Shown: positions 42,305 to 52,016, counted from the stretch's first letter. The stretch: DNA of 61,316 nucleotides from VAZQ01 sp035300505 (GCA_035300505.1 DATGVJ010000005.1:1-61316), one strand, 5' to 3'. Numbers and translations: made by a program. Notes: generated by a model from the sequence alone, not told the origin.

Positions 42305-44175
42305 AACGCAATTTTTCAGATGTGACGCGCCGCGGTACTTTGGCGCTGGCGGCGGGGGCGGCCGTGTCGTTGGCGGCAGGTCGCGCACATTCGCAGGAAG
42401 ACCCCGAGCAGCACGGCACTTCGGCCTTTGGCGATCTGAAGTATCCGGCCGACTTCAAGCATTTCGACTATGTCGACCCGAATGCGCCCAAAGGTGGGAT
42501 GTTTTCGCAACTGGTATCGAGTCGACAGTTCAACCAGAATTTCACTACGTTCAACAGTCTCAACAGCTACATCCTGCGCGGGGATGCGGCGGCAGGCATG
42601 GAGCGAACGTTCGCAACCCTCATGGTGAGCGCCTCCGACGAACCCGATGCGATGTATGGGCTCGCCGCGCGTGCGGTCCGGATTTCACCGGACGGGCTGA
42701 CCTACCGCTTTTTGATGCGGAACGAAGCGCGCTTCCATGACGGCAGCAAGCTCGATGCTCACGACGTCGCTTTTACGCTCAATCTCCTCAAGGAAAAGGG
42801 CCATCCGACAATCACGATCAGGATGCGCGACGTGGTCTCGATTGAAGCCACTGACGATACGGTCGTTGTGGTGCGATTTGCAGAAAAGCGCGGACGCGAT
42901 GTGCCGCTGTTCGTTGCAGGGCTGCCGATTTTCTCCCGTGCCTACTATTCAAAGCGGGAATTCGATGAGACGACGCTTGATGTGCCGCTCGGCAGCGGCG
43001 CCTATAAGGTCGGACGATTCGAGTCGGGGCGTTTCATTGAATACGACCGTGTAAAGGACTGGTGGGGCGCCGATCTGCCGGTGTCTCGCGGCCAGAATAA
43101 TTTCGATACGTTACGATATGAATTTTATCGCGATCGCGATGTCGCTTTCGAGGGCTTCAGCGGTAAGAATTATCTATTTCGCGAGGAGTTCACGTCGCGC
43201 ATCTGGTCGACGCGATACGATTTTCCGGCAATCCGCGACGGACGGGTCAAGCGCGACGTCCTGCCGGACGAGACGCCCGCCGGCGCACAGGGTTGGTTCT
43301 TCAATACGCGTCGCGAAAAATTCAAGGATCGGCGATTCCGCGAAGCATTGATCTATGCTTTCGATTTCGAATGGACCAACAAGAACATCATGTATGGGGC
43401 CTACGATCGGAACCACTCGGTATTCCAGAATTCCAATATGATGGCGATCGGCAAGCCCAGCGCAGATGAACTCGCGCTGCTGGAGCCGTTTCGTGGTCGG
43501 GTGCCCGATGAAGTCTTCGGCGAGCCGTTCGTTCCTCCCGTATCGGACGGGTCGGGACAGGATCGCGCGCTCCTGCGCAGGGCGAATGCTATTCTGCAAG
43601 AGGCCGGCTATGTGGTTCGCGATCGCAAGCGGTTGAATCCGAAAGGCGAACGCATCTCGATCGAGTTTCTCCATGATGAACCGTCGTTCCAGCCACATCA
43701 CCTGGCCTATATCAAGGGTATTGAAACTCTCGGCATTGATGCAAACTTTCGGCTCGTCGACGCCGTGCAGCTCAAGAAGCGAACGGACGATTTCGACTTC
43801 GATGTGGTCGTTCAGCGGTTCGGATTTTCGAGCACGCCCGGGGACTCAATGAGGACCTATTTTACCTCCCAGGCGGCTGCCCTGAAGGGGTCGCAGAACA
43901 TCGCCGGCATCGCCGACCCCGTGGTCGACGAACTGGTCGATCGGATCATCGGGGCCGACTCGCGCCCGGTTTTGGTGACAGCGTGCAAAGCGCTTGACCG
44001 GGTCATCCGCGCAGGGCGCTATTGCGTGCCCCATTGGTACAAGGCGTCGCATTGGATCGCTTTTTGGGACGTTTTCGGCCGTCCGGCGCAAAAGAAACCC
44101 GCTTACGCCCGCGGAATTCCCGAGACCTGGTGGTATGACCGCGACAAGGCGGCTAAGATCGAGCGGGCGGGCTAG
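42301..44175 (+). CDS. yejA: Oligopeptide-type ABC transporter binding protein (YejA-like), second copy
   Basis: A paralogue of the preceding gene: 624 residues, signal TRRGTLALAAGAAVSLAAGRAHS with a twin-arginine-like pair, then TSAFGDLKYPADFKHFDYVDPNAPKGG, RFHDGSKLDAHDVAFTLNLL and GAYKVGRFESGRFIEYDRVKDWWG. Overall order and length match the first copy but identity is limited, so the two probably bind different peptide sets. GTG at 42301 overlaps the previous stop. 30 bp separate it from yejB. Confidence 0.92.
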   Translation: MKRNFSDVTRRGTLALAAGAAVSLAAGRAHSQEDPEQHGTSAFGDLKYPADFKHFDYVDPNAPKGGMFSQLVSSRQFNQNFTTFNSLNSYILRGDAAAGMERTFATLMVSASDEPDAMYGLAARAVRISPDGLTYRFLMRNEARFHDGSKLDAHDVAFTLNLLKEKGHPTITIRMRDVVSIEATDDTVVVVRFAEKRGRDVPLFVAGLPIFSRAYYSKREFDETTLDVPLGSGAYKVGRFESGRFIEYDRVKDWWGADLPVSRGQNNFDTLRYEFYRDRDVAFEGFSGKNYLFREEFTSRIWSTRYDFPAIRDGRVKRDVLPDETPAGAQGWFFNTRREKFKDRRFREALIYAFDFEWTNKNIMYGAYDRNHSVFQNSNMMAIGKPSADELALLEPFRGRVPDEVFGEPFVPPVSDGSGQDRALLRRANAILQEAGYVVRDRKRLNPKGERISIEFLHDEPSFQPHHLAYIKGIETLGIDANFRLVDAVQLKKRTDDFDFDVVVQRFGFSSTPGDSMRTYFTSQAAALKGSQNIAGIADPVVDELVDRIIGADSRPVLVTACKALDRVIRAGRYCVPHWYKASHWIAFWDVFGRPAQKKPAYARGIPETWWYDRDKAAKIERAG

Positions 44176-44205
44176 CAATCGCGTTCACGAGGAACTGATC
44201 CGGAA

Positions 44206-45318
44206 ATGACCGCATATATCGCTCGTCGTTTGCTCCTGATGATCCCGACCTTGTTTGGGATCATGCTGGTTTCGTTCACCGTTGTGCAGTTTGCTCCCGG
44301 CGGTCCGATCGAACGGATTATCGCTAGTCTCTCAGGTGCCGACACGGGAGCCGGTAGTCGTACCGGAAACTCGCCGGGCGGCGATTTCGGGACCCGTGGG
44401 CTGCCCGGCGCCGGGCAGTTCGGCGACACGTCCAGCCGCTATCGTGGCGCCCAGGGGCTTGACCCGAAATTCATCGAACAATTGGAAAAGCAGTTTGGCT
44501 TCGATAAGCCGGTGCACGAACGATTCTTCCTGATGTTGTGGAACTATCTCCGTTTCGACTTTGGCAAGAGCTATTTCCGCGATGTCAGCGTATTGCAGCT
44601 GATCAAGGAAAAGCTCCCCGTTTCGATTTCGCTCGGCCTTTGGCTGACCCTGCTCACCTACCTGATCTCAATCCCCTTGGGGATCCGCAAGGCCGTGGCG
44701 GACGGGTCGTCATTCGACATCTGGACGTCGGGTGTCATCATCATCGGCTATGCGATACCGGGCTTCTTGTTCGCTATTCTGCTCATCATCTTGTTCGCGG
44801 GTGGTTCTTTCTACGACCTCTTTCCATTGCGCGGTCTCACCTCCGAGGGGTGGTCGAACTTCCCCTGGTGGAAAAAAATCGCAGACTACTTCTGGCATCT
44901 GGTCCTGCCGATCGTGTCCATGGGGCTTGGTGCCTTCGCCACGATGACGCTGTTGACCAAGAACTCGTTTCTCGACGAAATCCGCAAGCAATATGTGCTC
45001 ACCGCCCGTGCCAAGGGCAACACCGAGCGCCAGGTGCTTTATGGACACGTCTTTCGCAATGCCATGCTCATCGTCATCGCGGGTTTTCCGGGAGCATTCC
45101 TGTACGCTTTTCTTGCCGGCTCGTTGCTGATCGAATCGATTTTCTCGCTCGACGGTCTTGGGTATTTGAGTTTCGACAGCTTGATCAATCGGGATTATCC
45201 GGTGGTGTTCGCCAACCTTTATGTTCTGTCCCTGGTTGGGCTCCTGGTGAACCTTATCTCGGACCTCACCTATACGTGGGTCGATCCGCGCATCGACTTT
45301 GAAACCCGGGAGGTCTGA
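44206..45318 (+). CDS. yejB: Peptide ABC transporter permease YejB
   Basis: The 370-residue inner-membrane permease begins MTAYIARRLLLMIPTLFGIMLVSFTVVQFAPGGP, typical of DppB/OppB/YejB proteins, and has a glycine/serine-rich periplasmic loop (about 45-80) typical of YejB. The cytoplasmic coupling (EAA) loop is DEIRKQYVLTARAKGNTERQVLYGHVFRNA. About six membrane segments. It pairs with YejE. The stop at 45318 is one base before the yejE GTG. Confidence 0.95.
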   Translation: MTAYIARRLLLMIPTLFGIMLVSFTVVQFAPGGPIERIIASLSGADTGAGSRTGNSPGGDFGTRGLPGAGQFGDTSSRYRGAQGLDPKFIEQLEKQFGFDKPVHERFFLMLWNYLRFDFGKSYFRDVSVLQLIKEKLPVSISLGLWLTLLTYLISIPLGIRKAVADGSSFDIWTSGVIIIGYAIPGFLFAILLIILFAGGSFYDLFPLRGLTSEGWSNFPWWKKIADYFWHLVLPIVSMGLGAFATMTLLTKNSFLDEIRKQYVLTARAKGNTERQVLYGHVFRNAMLIVIAGFPGAFLYAFLAGSLLIESIFSLDGLGYLSFDSLINRDYPVVFANLYVLSLVGLLVNLISDLTYTWVDPRIDFETREV

Positions 45319-45319
45319 G

Positions 45320-46510
45320 GTGGACGATCGCACCAGCCTCAAGGAACCCGCGTTGCCTGCGCCGTCTCGCTCCGATTTACCTGCGGCGGAGCCGCCTGCG
45401 GCAAAGAAGTGGATCACACTCTCGCCGATCAACCAGCGACGATTGCAGAATTTCAAGGCGAACCGGCGCGGCTATTATGCGCTTTGGGTTTTCCTGGCGC
45501 TGTTCGTGGCCTCGCTCGGGTCCGAATTGATCGCCAACGACCAGCCGCTGATGGTTCGATATGACGGCGGATACTATTTCCCGATTTTCAAGACTTATAC
45601 GGAAACGACGTTCGGCGGAGAGTTTGAAACGGCCGCCGACTACCGTGATCCGTATCTGCAAAAGCAGATAGCAGAAAAGGACGGCAGGATTACCTGGGCG
45701 CCCATTCCCTATTCATACAACACCCACAAACTCGATTCGCCGACACCGTTTCCGTCGAAGCCGACCTGGCTGCTGACGGAAAAAGAATGCGAGCCGATCG
45801 TCCAGAAGAAGGGTCTCACCGGCTGCCGCGACCTTGAATACAATTGGCTCGGTACTGACGACCAAGGTTTCGATGTCGTGGCACGGCTTCTCTACGGTTT
45901 CCGCGTGTCCGTGTTGTTTGGGCTGATCCTCACGATTGTTTCTTCGGTGATCGGAGTCGCGGCCGGTGCCGTCCAGGGCTATTTCGGCGGCTGGATTGAT
46001 CTTTTGTTCCAGCGTTTCATCGAAATCTGGACGTCGGTGCCGGAACTTTATGTGCTGCTCATCGTCGCTTCGGTGTTCGACCGCACCTTTTTTATATTGC
46101 TCGGAATCCTTTTGTTGTTTTCCTGGGTAAGGCTCGTCGGGCTGGTGCGTGCGGAGTTTCTGCGCGGCCGCAATTTTGAATACATACAGGCCGCACGCGC
46201 GCTCGGCGTCAGGAACCGGACCATTATGTTCCGCCACCTCCTGCCCAACGCCATGGTGGCCACCATGACGTTCATGCCGTTCATCATTTCGTCCTCTGTC
46301 ATGACTCTGACCGCGCTCGACTTCCTCGGCTTTGGCCTGCCGGCGGGCTCGGCGTCGCTCGGCGAATTGCTCAAGCAGGGCAAGTCCAACATTCAGGCGC
46401 CCTGGCTCGGCATGGCCGGCTTCTTCACGGTGGCCATAATGTTGTCGCTTCTGATCTTCATCGGCGAAGCGGTCCGCGACGCCTTCGACCCCAGGAAGAC
46501 GTTTGGTTGA
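45320..46510 (+). CDS. yejE: Peptide ABC transporter permease YejE
   Basis: The 396-residue permease of the DppC/OppC type has a cytoplasmic N-tail (SPINQRRLQNFKANRRGYYALW), a long periplasmic segment after TM1 (YDGGYYFPIFKTYTETTFGGEFETAADY..., a YejE feature), then NWLGTDDQGFDVVARLLYGFR and the EAA loop RGRNFEYIQAARALGVRNRTIMFRHLLPNA. GTG at 45320 has GGGAGG six bases upstream, which decides the start over a TTG at 45299. The stop overlaps a possible yejF TTG start. Confidence 0.95.
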   Translation: MDDRTSLKEPALPAPSRSDLPAAEPPAAKKWITLSPINQRRLQNFKANRRGYYALWVFLALFVASLGSELIANDQPLMVRYDGGYYFPIFKTYTETTFGGEFETAADYRDPYLQKQIAEKDGRITWAPIPYSYNTHKLDSPTPFPSKPTWLLTEKECEPIVQKKGLTGCRDLEYNWLGTDDQGFDVVARLLYGFRVSVLFGLILTIVSSVIGVAAGAVQGYFGGWIDLLFQRFIEIWTSVPELYVLLIVASVFDRTFFILLGILLLFSWVRLVGLVRAEFLRGRNFEYIQAARALGVRNRTIMFRHLLPNAMVATMTFMPFIISSSVMTLTALDFLGFGLPAGSASLGELLKQGKSNIQAPWLGMAGFFTVAIMLSLLIFIGEAVRDAFDPRKTFG

Positions 46511-46512
46511 TC

Positions 46513-48150
46513 ATGGATGCGACCACCAACATGCTCCTTGAGGTCAGGGACCTCTCCGTCGCGTTCCGGCAGGGCGGACGCGAATCGCTTGCCGTCGACC
46601 GTATTTCCTTCGATCTTCGCAAAGGCGAGACGGTGGCGCTGGTCGGCGAGTCGGGTTCCGGAAAATCCGTTACGGCGCTTTCCGTGATGAAGCTGCTGCC
46701 TTATCCGGCTGCGCGGCATCCTTCCGGCACGATCCGTTTCAATGGGCAAGACCTGCTCGCCATGACGCCGGAGCAAATCCGCCATGTGCGCGGCAATGAC
46801 ATCACGATCATTTTTCAGGAGCCGATGACGTCGCTCAATCCGCTCCACACGATCGAGAAGCAGATCGCCGAAATCCTTCTGTTGCACAAGGGCCTCGCCG
46901 GATTGGAGGCGCGCAACCGCATCCTTGAACTGCTGACCCAGGTCGGTATTCCTGACCCCGCAGGCCGCTTGCAGAGCTATCCGCACCAGCTTTCGGGCGG
47001 GCAGCGCCAGCGCGTCATGATCGCGATGGCGCTTGCCAACGAGCCTGACCTGTTGATCGCCGATGAGCCCACGACAGCGCTTGACGTAACGGTGCAGGCA
47101 CAAATTCTCAAGCTCTTGAAGGACATCCAGGTCCGGCTTGGGATGGCCATGCTGTTCATCACCCACGATCTCGGCATCGTACGCAAGCTCGCCGATACGG
47201 TTTGCGTGATGAAGGACGGCAAGATCGTCGAGCACGGGCCGGTCGAGCGCGTATTCACGGCGCCCGAACATCCTTATACGCGCGATCTGCTCGCCGCCGA
47301 GCCGAAGCCCGATCCTGCGCCCAGCCAGCCGGACGCGCAGGTGGTTCTCAAGGCCGACGACCTCAAGGTCTGGTTTCCGATCCGGCGCGGCTTGTTGCGG
47401 CGGACCGTTGGACACATCAAGGCAGTCGACGGTGTCACGATTGCGGTGCGCAAGGGGGAGACTCTTGGCGTCGTCGGTGAATCCGGGTCCGGCAAGACAA
47501 CACTCGGTCTCGCCATTTTGCGGCTCATCTCGTCACAGGGCGCGATCGTCTTTCTGGGCAACACGATTGCGGGTTTGAAGTTCGAGGCCATGCGCCCGTT
47601 CCGCCGCAACATGCAGATCGTGTTTCAGGACCCTTATGGGTCGCTTAGCCCACGCATGTCGGTATCCGACGTCATAGAAGAGGGACTTTGGGTCCATCAT
47701 CCAAAACTCTCGGCGGCCGAACGCGAGGCGCGCGTGGTGGGCGCGTTGCGCGATGTCGGTCTCGAACCCGAGTGGCGCTTTCGCTATCCGCATGAATTCT
47801 CCGGCGGACAGCGCCAGCGCGTTGCGATTGCGCGTGCGGTGGTGCTGGAACCGACCTTCGTCGTACTCGACGAACCAACCAGCGCACTCGACATGCTGAT
47901 CCAGGCCCAGATCGTCGAGCTGCTGCGCGACTTGCAGAAGCGGCGTAGTCTGACGTATTTGTTCATTTCGCACGATCTTCGCGTTGTCGCGGCGCTCGCC
48001 AGCCACCTCGTTGTCATGCGCTACGGCAAGGTCGTGGAAGAGGGGCCGGCGTCGGACCTTTTCGCGAATCCAAAAAGCGACTATACCCGCGCCTTGTTCG
48101 CAGCGGCCTTCAATCTCGAAACGGCACCGGAAGGCGTCGTTGCTCAGTAA
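46513..48150 (+). CDS. yejF: Peptide ABC transporter ATPase YejF (two ATPase domains)
   Basis: The 545-residue protein joins two ABC domains in one chain, as YejF does. Domain 1 has GESGSGKS, FQEPMTSLNP, LSGGQRQRV and DEPTTALD; domain 2 has GESGSGKT, FQDPYGSLSP, FSGGQRQRV and DEPTSALD, and each has a downstream His switch (ITHDLG, ISHDLR). It energises YejB-YejE. ATG 46513 is used; TTG 46507 overlaps the yejE stop and is better spaced from AGGAAG, so it is a real alternative. Last gene of the operon; no strong terminator follows. Confidence 0.95.
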   Translation: MDATTNMLLEVRDLSVAFRQGGRESLAVDRISFDLRKGETVALVGESGSGKSVTALSVMKLLPYPAARHPSGTIRFNGQDLLAMTPEQIRHVRGNDITIIFQEPMTSLNPLHTIEKQIAEILLLHKGLAGLEARNRILELLTQVGIPDPAGRLQSYPHQLSGGQRQRVMIAMALANEPDLLIADEPTTALDVTVQAQILKLLKDIQVRLGMAMLFITHDLGIVRKLADTVCVMKDGKIVEHGPVERVFTAPEHPYTRDLLAAEPKPDPAPSQPDAQVVLKADDLKVWFPIRRGLLRRTVGHIKAVDGVTIAVRKGETLGVVGESGSGKTTLGLAILRLISSQGAIVFLGNTIAGLKFEAMRPFRRNMQIVFQDPYGSLSPRMSVSDVIEEGLWVHHPKLSAAEREARVVGALRDVGLEPEWRFRYPHEFSGGQRQRVAIARAVVLEPTFVVLDEPTSALDMLIQAQIVELLRDLQKRRSLTYLFISHDLRVVAALASHLVVMRYGKVVEEGPASDLFANPKSDYTRALFAAAFNLETAPEGVVAQ

Positions 48151-48192
48151 TCCGCATACATAGACGCTTTTCAGTCGGTTGAAACTTATTAA

Positions 48193-49140
48193 ATGGCAAA
48201 TATCCTGCTAGCAGTGATCGGGTGGGACCCCAAAGGATGGGAGCAGCGTTTTCGCGCGCTCGCTCCTCAACACGTGATCCGTGTCTGGCCCGAACAAGCG
48301 GGCGATCCGAGCGAGATCGATTATGCTTGTGTCTGGAATCCGCCGCGCGGCCTGCTTGCCACCTATCTCAATCTCAAGGCTATTTTCTCGCTTGGCGCAG
48401 GCGTCGACGACCTTCTCAATGATCCGCGGCTGCCGCCCGTTCCGATCGTGCGCATCGTCGACACCGATCTGAGCATGCGCATGAACGAATACGTCCTGCT
48501 GCAGGTGCTGAGTTGTCATCGTCGCCAAAGGCTCTACGATGCCCAGCAGCGTGAGCGGTTGTGGCGCGATCACGAGCAGCCGCCGGCGAGCGAAGTTTCG
48601 GTCGGCATCATGGGTCTGGGCGAACTCGGCAGCAACGCCGCATCGCTGCTGCATCGCATCGGATTTAAGGTCGCGGGCTGGAGCCGCACTCCCAAGACGC
48701 TTCCCGGGGTCGAGACCTTTTCGGGGCCGGTCGGATTGGGGGGATTCCTGCGCCGCACCGAGATACTGGTGAGCCTGCTTCCAGCAACTCCTGCAACCCG
48801 CGGCATTCTTAATCTCGATCTCTTCCGCAAGCTAAAATACAATGGCGCATTGCGCGGCGCCTACCTCATCAATGCGGGGCGTGGTGCACTGCAGGTCGAC
48901 AACGACATCATCGAAGCGCTCGATGAAGGCGCGCTGGCGGGCGCCATCCTTGATGTGTTTCCGACCGAACCGTTGCCGTTGGCCAGCCCCCTGTGGACCC
49001 ATCCCAAAGTGTCGATCACGCCGCATAATGGGGCGAACTCGCAGCCCCATACAGTCGTCGACTATATCCTGCGACAGATCGACCGATGTGAATTCGGCGT
49101 CCCGTTGCAGCACGTGATTGATCGCGAGACCGGGTATTAA
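48193..49140 (+). CDS. ghrA: Glyoxylate/hydroxypyruvate reductase A-like 2-hydroxyacid dehydrogenase
   Basis: The 315-residue NAD(P)H enzyme of the D-2-hydroxyacid dehydrogenase family has the GhrA-type KAIFSLGAGVDDLL, SVGIMGLGELGSNAASLLHRIGF (GLGELG nucleotide loop), catalytic Arg in NAGRGALQVD, Glu in DVFPTEPLP and His in ITPHNGANSQP. It reduces glyoxylate and hydroxypyruvate. It starts 42 bp after yejF in the same direction and may share its transcript. Its last four bases overlap the convergent cupredoxin gene. Confidence 0.9.
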   Translation: MANILLAVIGWDPKGWEQRFRALAPQHVIRVWPEQAGDPSEIDYACVWNPPRGLLATYLNLKAIFSLGAGVDDLLNDPRLPPVPIVRIVDTDLSMRMNEYVLLQVLSCHRRQRLYDAQQRERLWRDHEQPPASEVSVGIMGLGELGSNAASLLHRIGFKVAGWSRTPKTLPGVETFSGPVGLGGFLRRTEILVSLLPATPATRGILNLDLFRKLKYNGALRGAYLINAGRGALQVDNDIIEALDEGALAGAILDVFPTEPLPLASPLWTHPKVSITPHNGANSQPHTVVDYILRQIDRCEFGVPLQHVIDRETGY

Positions 49141-49550
49141 TGTTGCGTGTGATCCGGTCCTTCGTCGGCCCTTTGCGTTCGTGCCTCCACCTTGATGGCG
49201 GGTGCCGAAGTGATTTCAGATCCCGTCACGATCACTTGTCCGATCATGAACGGGTGCGGGTTGCAAATGTACGAATAGGTTCCGGGCTTGTTGAAGGTGA
49301 CGTTGGCGGTTTCGCCTTGATTGAGCACGTCGGTATCCCAGCCGCCTGCATCGACGCCGGCCGCATTGTGGGCTTGGGAGCCCGTATTGGTGAAGCTCAC
49401 CTTTGTTCCCGCCGTGACGGTGATGCGCGCGGGACTGAACGCGTAGTCGATTATTCTGATTGCATTGGTATTCTCGATGGGCGTTTGTGCCTTCGCAATG
49501 GAGGGCCATGCTATTCCGAGCGAAACCAACAGCGAAGCGAACCGTCGCAT
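49137..49550 (-). CDS. Periplasmic cupredoxin (plastocyanin/amicyanin-like)
   Basis: The 137-residue protein has a signal peptide (FASLLVSLGIAWPSIAKAQ) and one cupredoxin domain. Type 1 copper ligands are visible: His in GSQAHNAAG and the C-terminal loop YSYICNPHPFMIGQV supplying Cys, His and Met. It should carry electrons in the periplasm; the partner is unknown. A hydrophilic tail of about 25 residues follows the fold. The ATG at 49550 is preceded by AGGAGGAGTTC-type purines (on the coding strand TCAGGAGG), a strong site. Confidence 0.9.
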   Translation of the reverse strand: MRRFASLLVSLGIAWPSIAKAQTPIENTNAIRIIDYAFSPARITVTAGTKVSFTNTGSQAHNAAGVDAGGWDTDVLNQGETANVTFNKPGTYSYICNPHPFMIGQVIVTGSEITSAPAIKVEARTQRADEGPDHTQH

Positions 49551-49662
49551 GAACTCCTCCTGATATCAGGTATCGCAGCCAGCCGAAGAATAGAAAGTCC
49601 AGCGGGCGCCGCGCAAGGTGCACGACGGCCGGCCTTTTCGAATCCAGATGTCTCGCAACTCC

Positions 49663-50514
49663 TCAAATTCTCAGGATGCTCGTGACTTCCAGACCTGTCT
49701 TGCCAATTCGCTCGATTGCCTCTTGGATCGGCTCGATTGCAACCGCCATGTGGAAGGCATTGGCATGGATGAGCGTCGTTACATCGCGCACGATCGCGAC
49801 ATGGCCCTTCCAGAATATGAGATCGCCGCGTTTGGGATCGCACAGGTCGCCTTCACGTTTCGTACCCAAGTCGCGTTCCTGCATGTCGGTGTCGCGCCGG
49901 CATGGGACGCCGCAGGCCGCCAGCGCAACCTGCACCAGGCCCGAACAGTCAATTCCAAAACTGGTCTTTCCGCCCCAGAGATAAGGAACTTCGAGGAACC
50001 TTTCCGCCACAGCCACGAAGTCGCTTTCGTGGAAATCAAGCGGCGCAAGATGGCGCGCCGGCACGAAGCCGCCTGCTGTCGTCATCGCAAGCGGACCTTC
50101 AAGACGCGCAACGGAAATTCGTGCCCCGAGCGAGAGAGCCTCAATGGGCGGCAATTTGATCGATGGCCCTGGGAACACCAGCGTGCGCGGCACCGCAATC
50201 TTATGGGTTGGTGCGACGCCGGGGCGCGCCAAGGCATTGGCCGGCAGCCATCCCACGTAGCCGTCTGATTCGAGTTGGCCCCAGGCCCAGCCTTCGTCCG
50301 TGGTCTCGTAGACAACGACGCGTTCGCCTTTGAGTGCCTCGGTATCGAGTGCCGCGTCGGACGCGGGCGCGCGGCGCAGTGGCGCCTGCGCGTCGATCAC
50401 CTCATAGGGTTCACCCGCGACAAAGCGTGTCGCTGCTACTTTTCCCTTGAGTTCCAACGCTGCCAGATCGGGCCGCGCAGGCGTGCATCGCGGATCAAAC
50501 GGCGGCTCAGCCAT
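49663..50514 (-). CDS. NlpC/P60 family cell-wall endopeptidase with SH3 domains
   Basis: The 283-residue protein has two bacterial SH3-like regions (about 30-150, with APLRRAPASDAALD and GWAWGQLESDGYVGWLPA) and a C-terminal NlpC/P60 hydrolase with catalytic Cys in FGIDCSGLVQVAL, His in WKGHVAIV and third residue in LIHANAFHM. It resembles gamma-D-Glu-diamino-acid endopeptidases. No signal peptide is evident. ATG at 50514 overlaps the upstream aminopeptidase stop by eight bases. The pair may work in peptide recycling. Confidence 0.9.
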   Translation of the reverse strand: MAEPPFDPRCTPARPDLAALELKGKVAATRFVAGEPYEVIDAQAPLRRAPASDAALDTEALKGERVVVYETTDEGWAWGQLESDGYVGWLPANALARPGVAPTHKIAVPRTLVFPGPSIKLPPIEALSLGARISVARLEGPLAMTTAGGFVPARHLAPLDFHESDFVAVAERFLEVPYLWGGKTSFGIDCSGLVQVALAACGVPCRRDTDMQERDLGTKREGDLCDPKRGDLIFWKGHVAIVRDVTTLIHANAFHMAVAIEPIQEAIERIGKTGLEVTSILRI

Positions 50515-51889
50515 AGCGTGCGACCAGGAGCGCGTAGAGCGCGCGCGCGGCTTGGCATTCTGCCCCTTCGGGCCGGCCCGGGCGCGAGGTCTGATTCCAG
50601 GCATAAATGTCGAAATGCAGCCAGGCCCGGGCGGCCGTCACGAATCGCCGCATGAACATGGCGGCCGTTATCGAGCCCGCAAAGCCGCCGCTCGATACAT
50701 TGTTGACGTCGGCGACTTTGGATTCGAGCAATTGGTCGTACGGCCGCCAAAGCGGCAGGCGCCAAAGGGGATCGCATTCGCTCGTGCCGCAATGTTGCAG
50801 GTCGGCAGCGAGCCGGTCGTCATCGGTATAGAACGGGACAACTTCGGTGCCGAGCGCGACGCGCGCGGCGCCGGTCAGAGTCGCCATGTCGGCAATGAGT
50901 TCCGGCTCTTCCTCGTCGGCAAGCGCGATGGCATCGGCCAGAATCAATCGACCTTCGGCATCGGTATTGCCGATCTCGACCGTTATTCCCTTGCGCGAGC
51001 GATAAATATCGCGCGGACGGAATGCCGAGCCGGAGATCGAATTCTCGACCGCCGGGATGAGTACGCGCAGCCTGATCTTGACTTTCTTCGACATGAGCAT
51101 GTGCGCCAGCGCCAACACGGTTGCGGCGCCACCCATGTCCTTCTTCATATTGAGCATGCCGCTGTCGGACTTGATGTCGAGGCCGCCCGTGTCGAAACAG
51201 ACGCCTTTGCCGACGAGCGTGATTTTCGGGTGCGAGGGATCACCCCAGGTGATGTCGATCAGACGCGGCGCGCGATCGGCGGCACGGCCGACGGCATGAA
51301 CAAGCGGAAAGTTCTGTTTGAGGAGGTCGTCCCCAATGATGACATTGATACTTGCGCCGTGCCGCGTTGCGAGCGCGCGGGCGGCTTGTTCCAGCTCCGG
51401 GGGACCCATGTCGTTGGCCGGTGTGTTTATGAGATCGCGAGCGAGGCATACGGCTTCGATTGCATGGGAGAGATCGGGGCCGTCGATGCCGTCGGGCAGT
51501 TCGAGCCGCAAATCCTTGTGGTCGTGCTTGCGATAGCGGGCAAAGCGATAGGTGCCGAGCGCAAATGCCAGCACGCCGAGCCGCGCATCATGGGGCGCGT
51601 TGGCGAATCGGTAGGAGCCGGCGGGCAAGACCCCCGGGAGTGCGCCGGGCCGGAACAGGTCCTTGTTGGTCTCGTCCTTCGCTTCAAGCCCGAACAGCAC
51701 GCCGGCGACCGCGCCGTCCGGCCCCGGCAGCAACAGATGCCGTCCGGCGCGCGGCTCGAACCCGGTTGATTCGGTGAAATTGCGCGCAGGCCCGTCGAGG
51801 GCGGATTGATGCGCCTTCCAGGTCTCCGGCGTCACGAAAGTCACTGGGGTGGCTGGCATTTCGCCAGGCGCGAAAAGTACGGGATGCAT
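50507..51889 (-). CDS. Leucyl aminopeptidase family (M17) protein
   Basis: The 460-residue peptidase has an N-terminal domain (1-150) and a catalytic domain with two-zinc ligands in VGKGVCFDTGGLDIK and MLNMKKDMGGAA, then the hallmark NTDAEGRLILADA. These match M17 cytosol aminopeptidases, which free N-terminal residues from peptides. It is the short alphaproteobacterial form next to an NlpC/P60 gene. Start ATG 51889 follows a short site in the 174-bp upstream gap, which also holds GTTAAC motifs facing tadD. Confidence 0.92.
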   Translation of the reverse strand: MHPVLFAPGEMPATPVTFVTPETWKAHQSALDGPARNFTESTGFEPRAGRHLLLPGPDGAVAGVLFGLEAKDETNKDLFRPGALPGVLPAGSYRFANAPHDARLGVLAFALGTYRFARYRKHDHKDLRLELPDGIDGPDLSHAIEAVCLARDLINTPANDMGPPELEQAARALATRHGASINVIIGDDLLKQNFPLVHAVGRAADRAPRLIDITWGDPSHPKITLVGKGVCFDTGGLDIKSDSGMLNMKKDMGGAATVLALAHMLMSKKVKIRLRVLIPAVENSISGSAFRPRDIYRSRKGITVEIGNTDAEGRLILADAIALADEEEPELIADMATLTGAARVALGTEVVPFYTDDDRLAADLQHCGTSECDPLWRLPLWRPYDQLLESKVADVNNVSSGGFAGSITAAMFMRRFVTAARAWLHFDIYAWNQTSRPGRPEGAECQAARALYALLVARYG

Positions 51890-51993
51890 TGAACAGTCCT
51901 GTCAAGAATTCAAACCAAAGCGGCATGCCACGCGGCCCGCACGAGGTCCATAGGGGGCGTCATGGGAAGCACCGTTCCGGGAACGGGGCGTCG

Positions 51994-52016
51994 TTAACGG
52001 TTCGTTAGGGTTAACG
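51994..52016. promoter_or_regulatory. Imperfect CtrA-like site with paired GTTAAC
   Basis: TTAA (51994-51997), seven bases CGGTTCG, then TTAG (52005-52008) misses the full CtrA pattern by one base, and a second GTTAAC follows at 52010-52015. It lies 50-70 bp before the tadD-like gene. Pilus genes are CtrA targets in several alphaproteobacteria; binding here is inferred. Confidence 0.35.
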
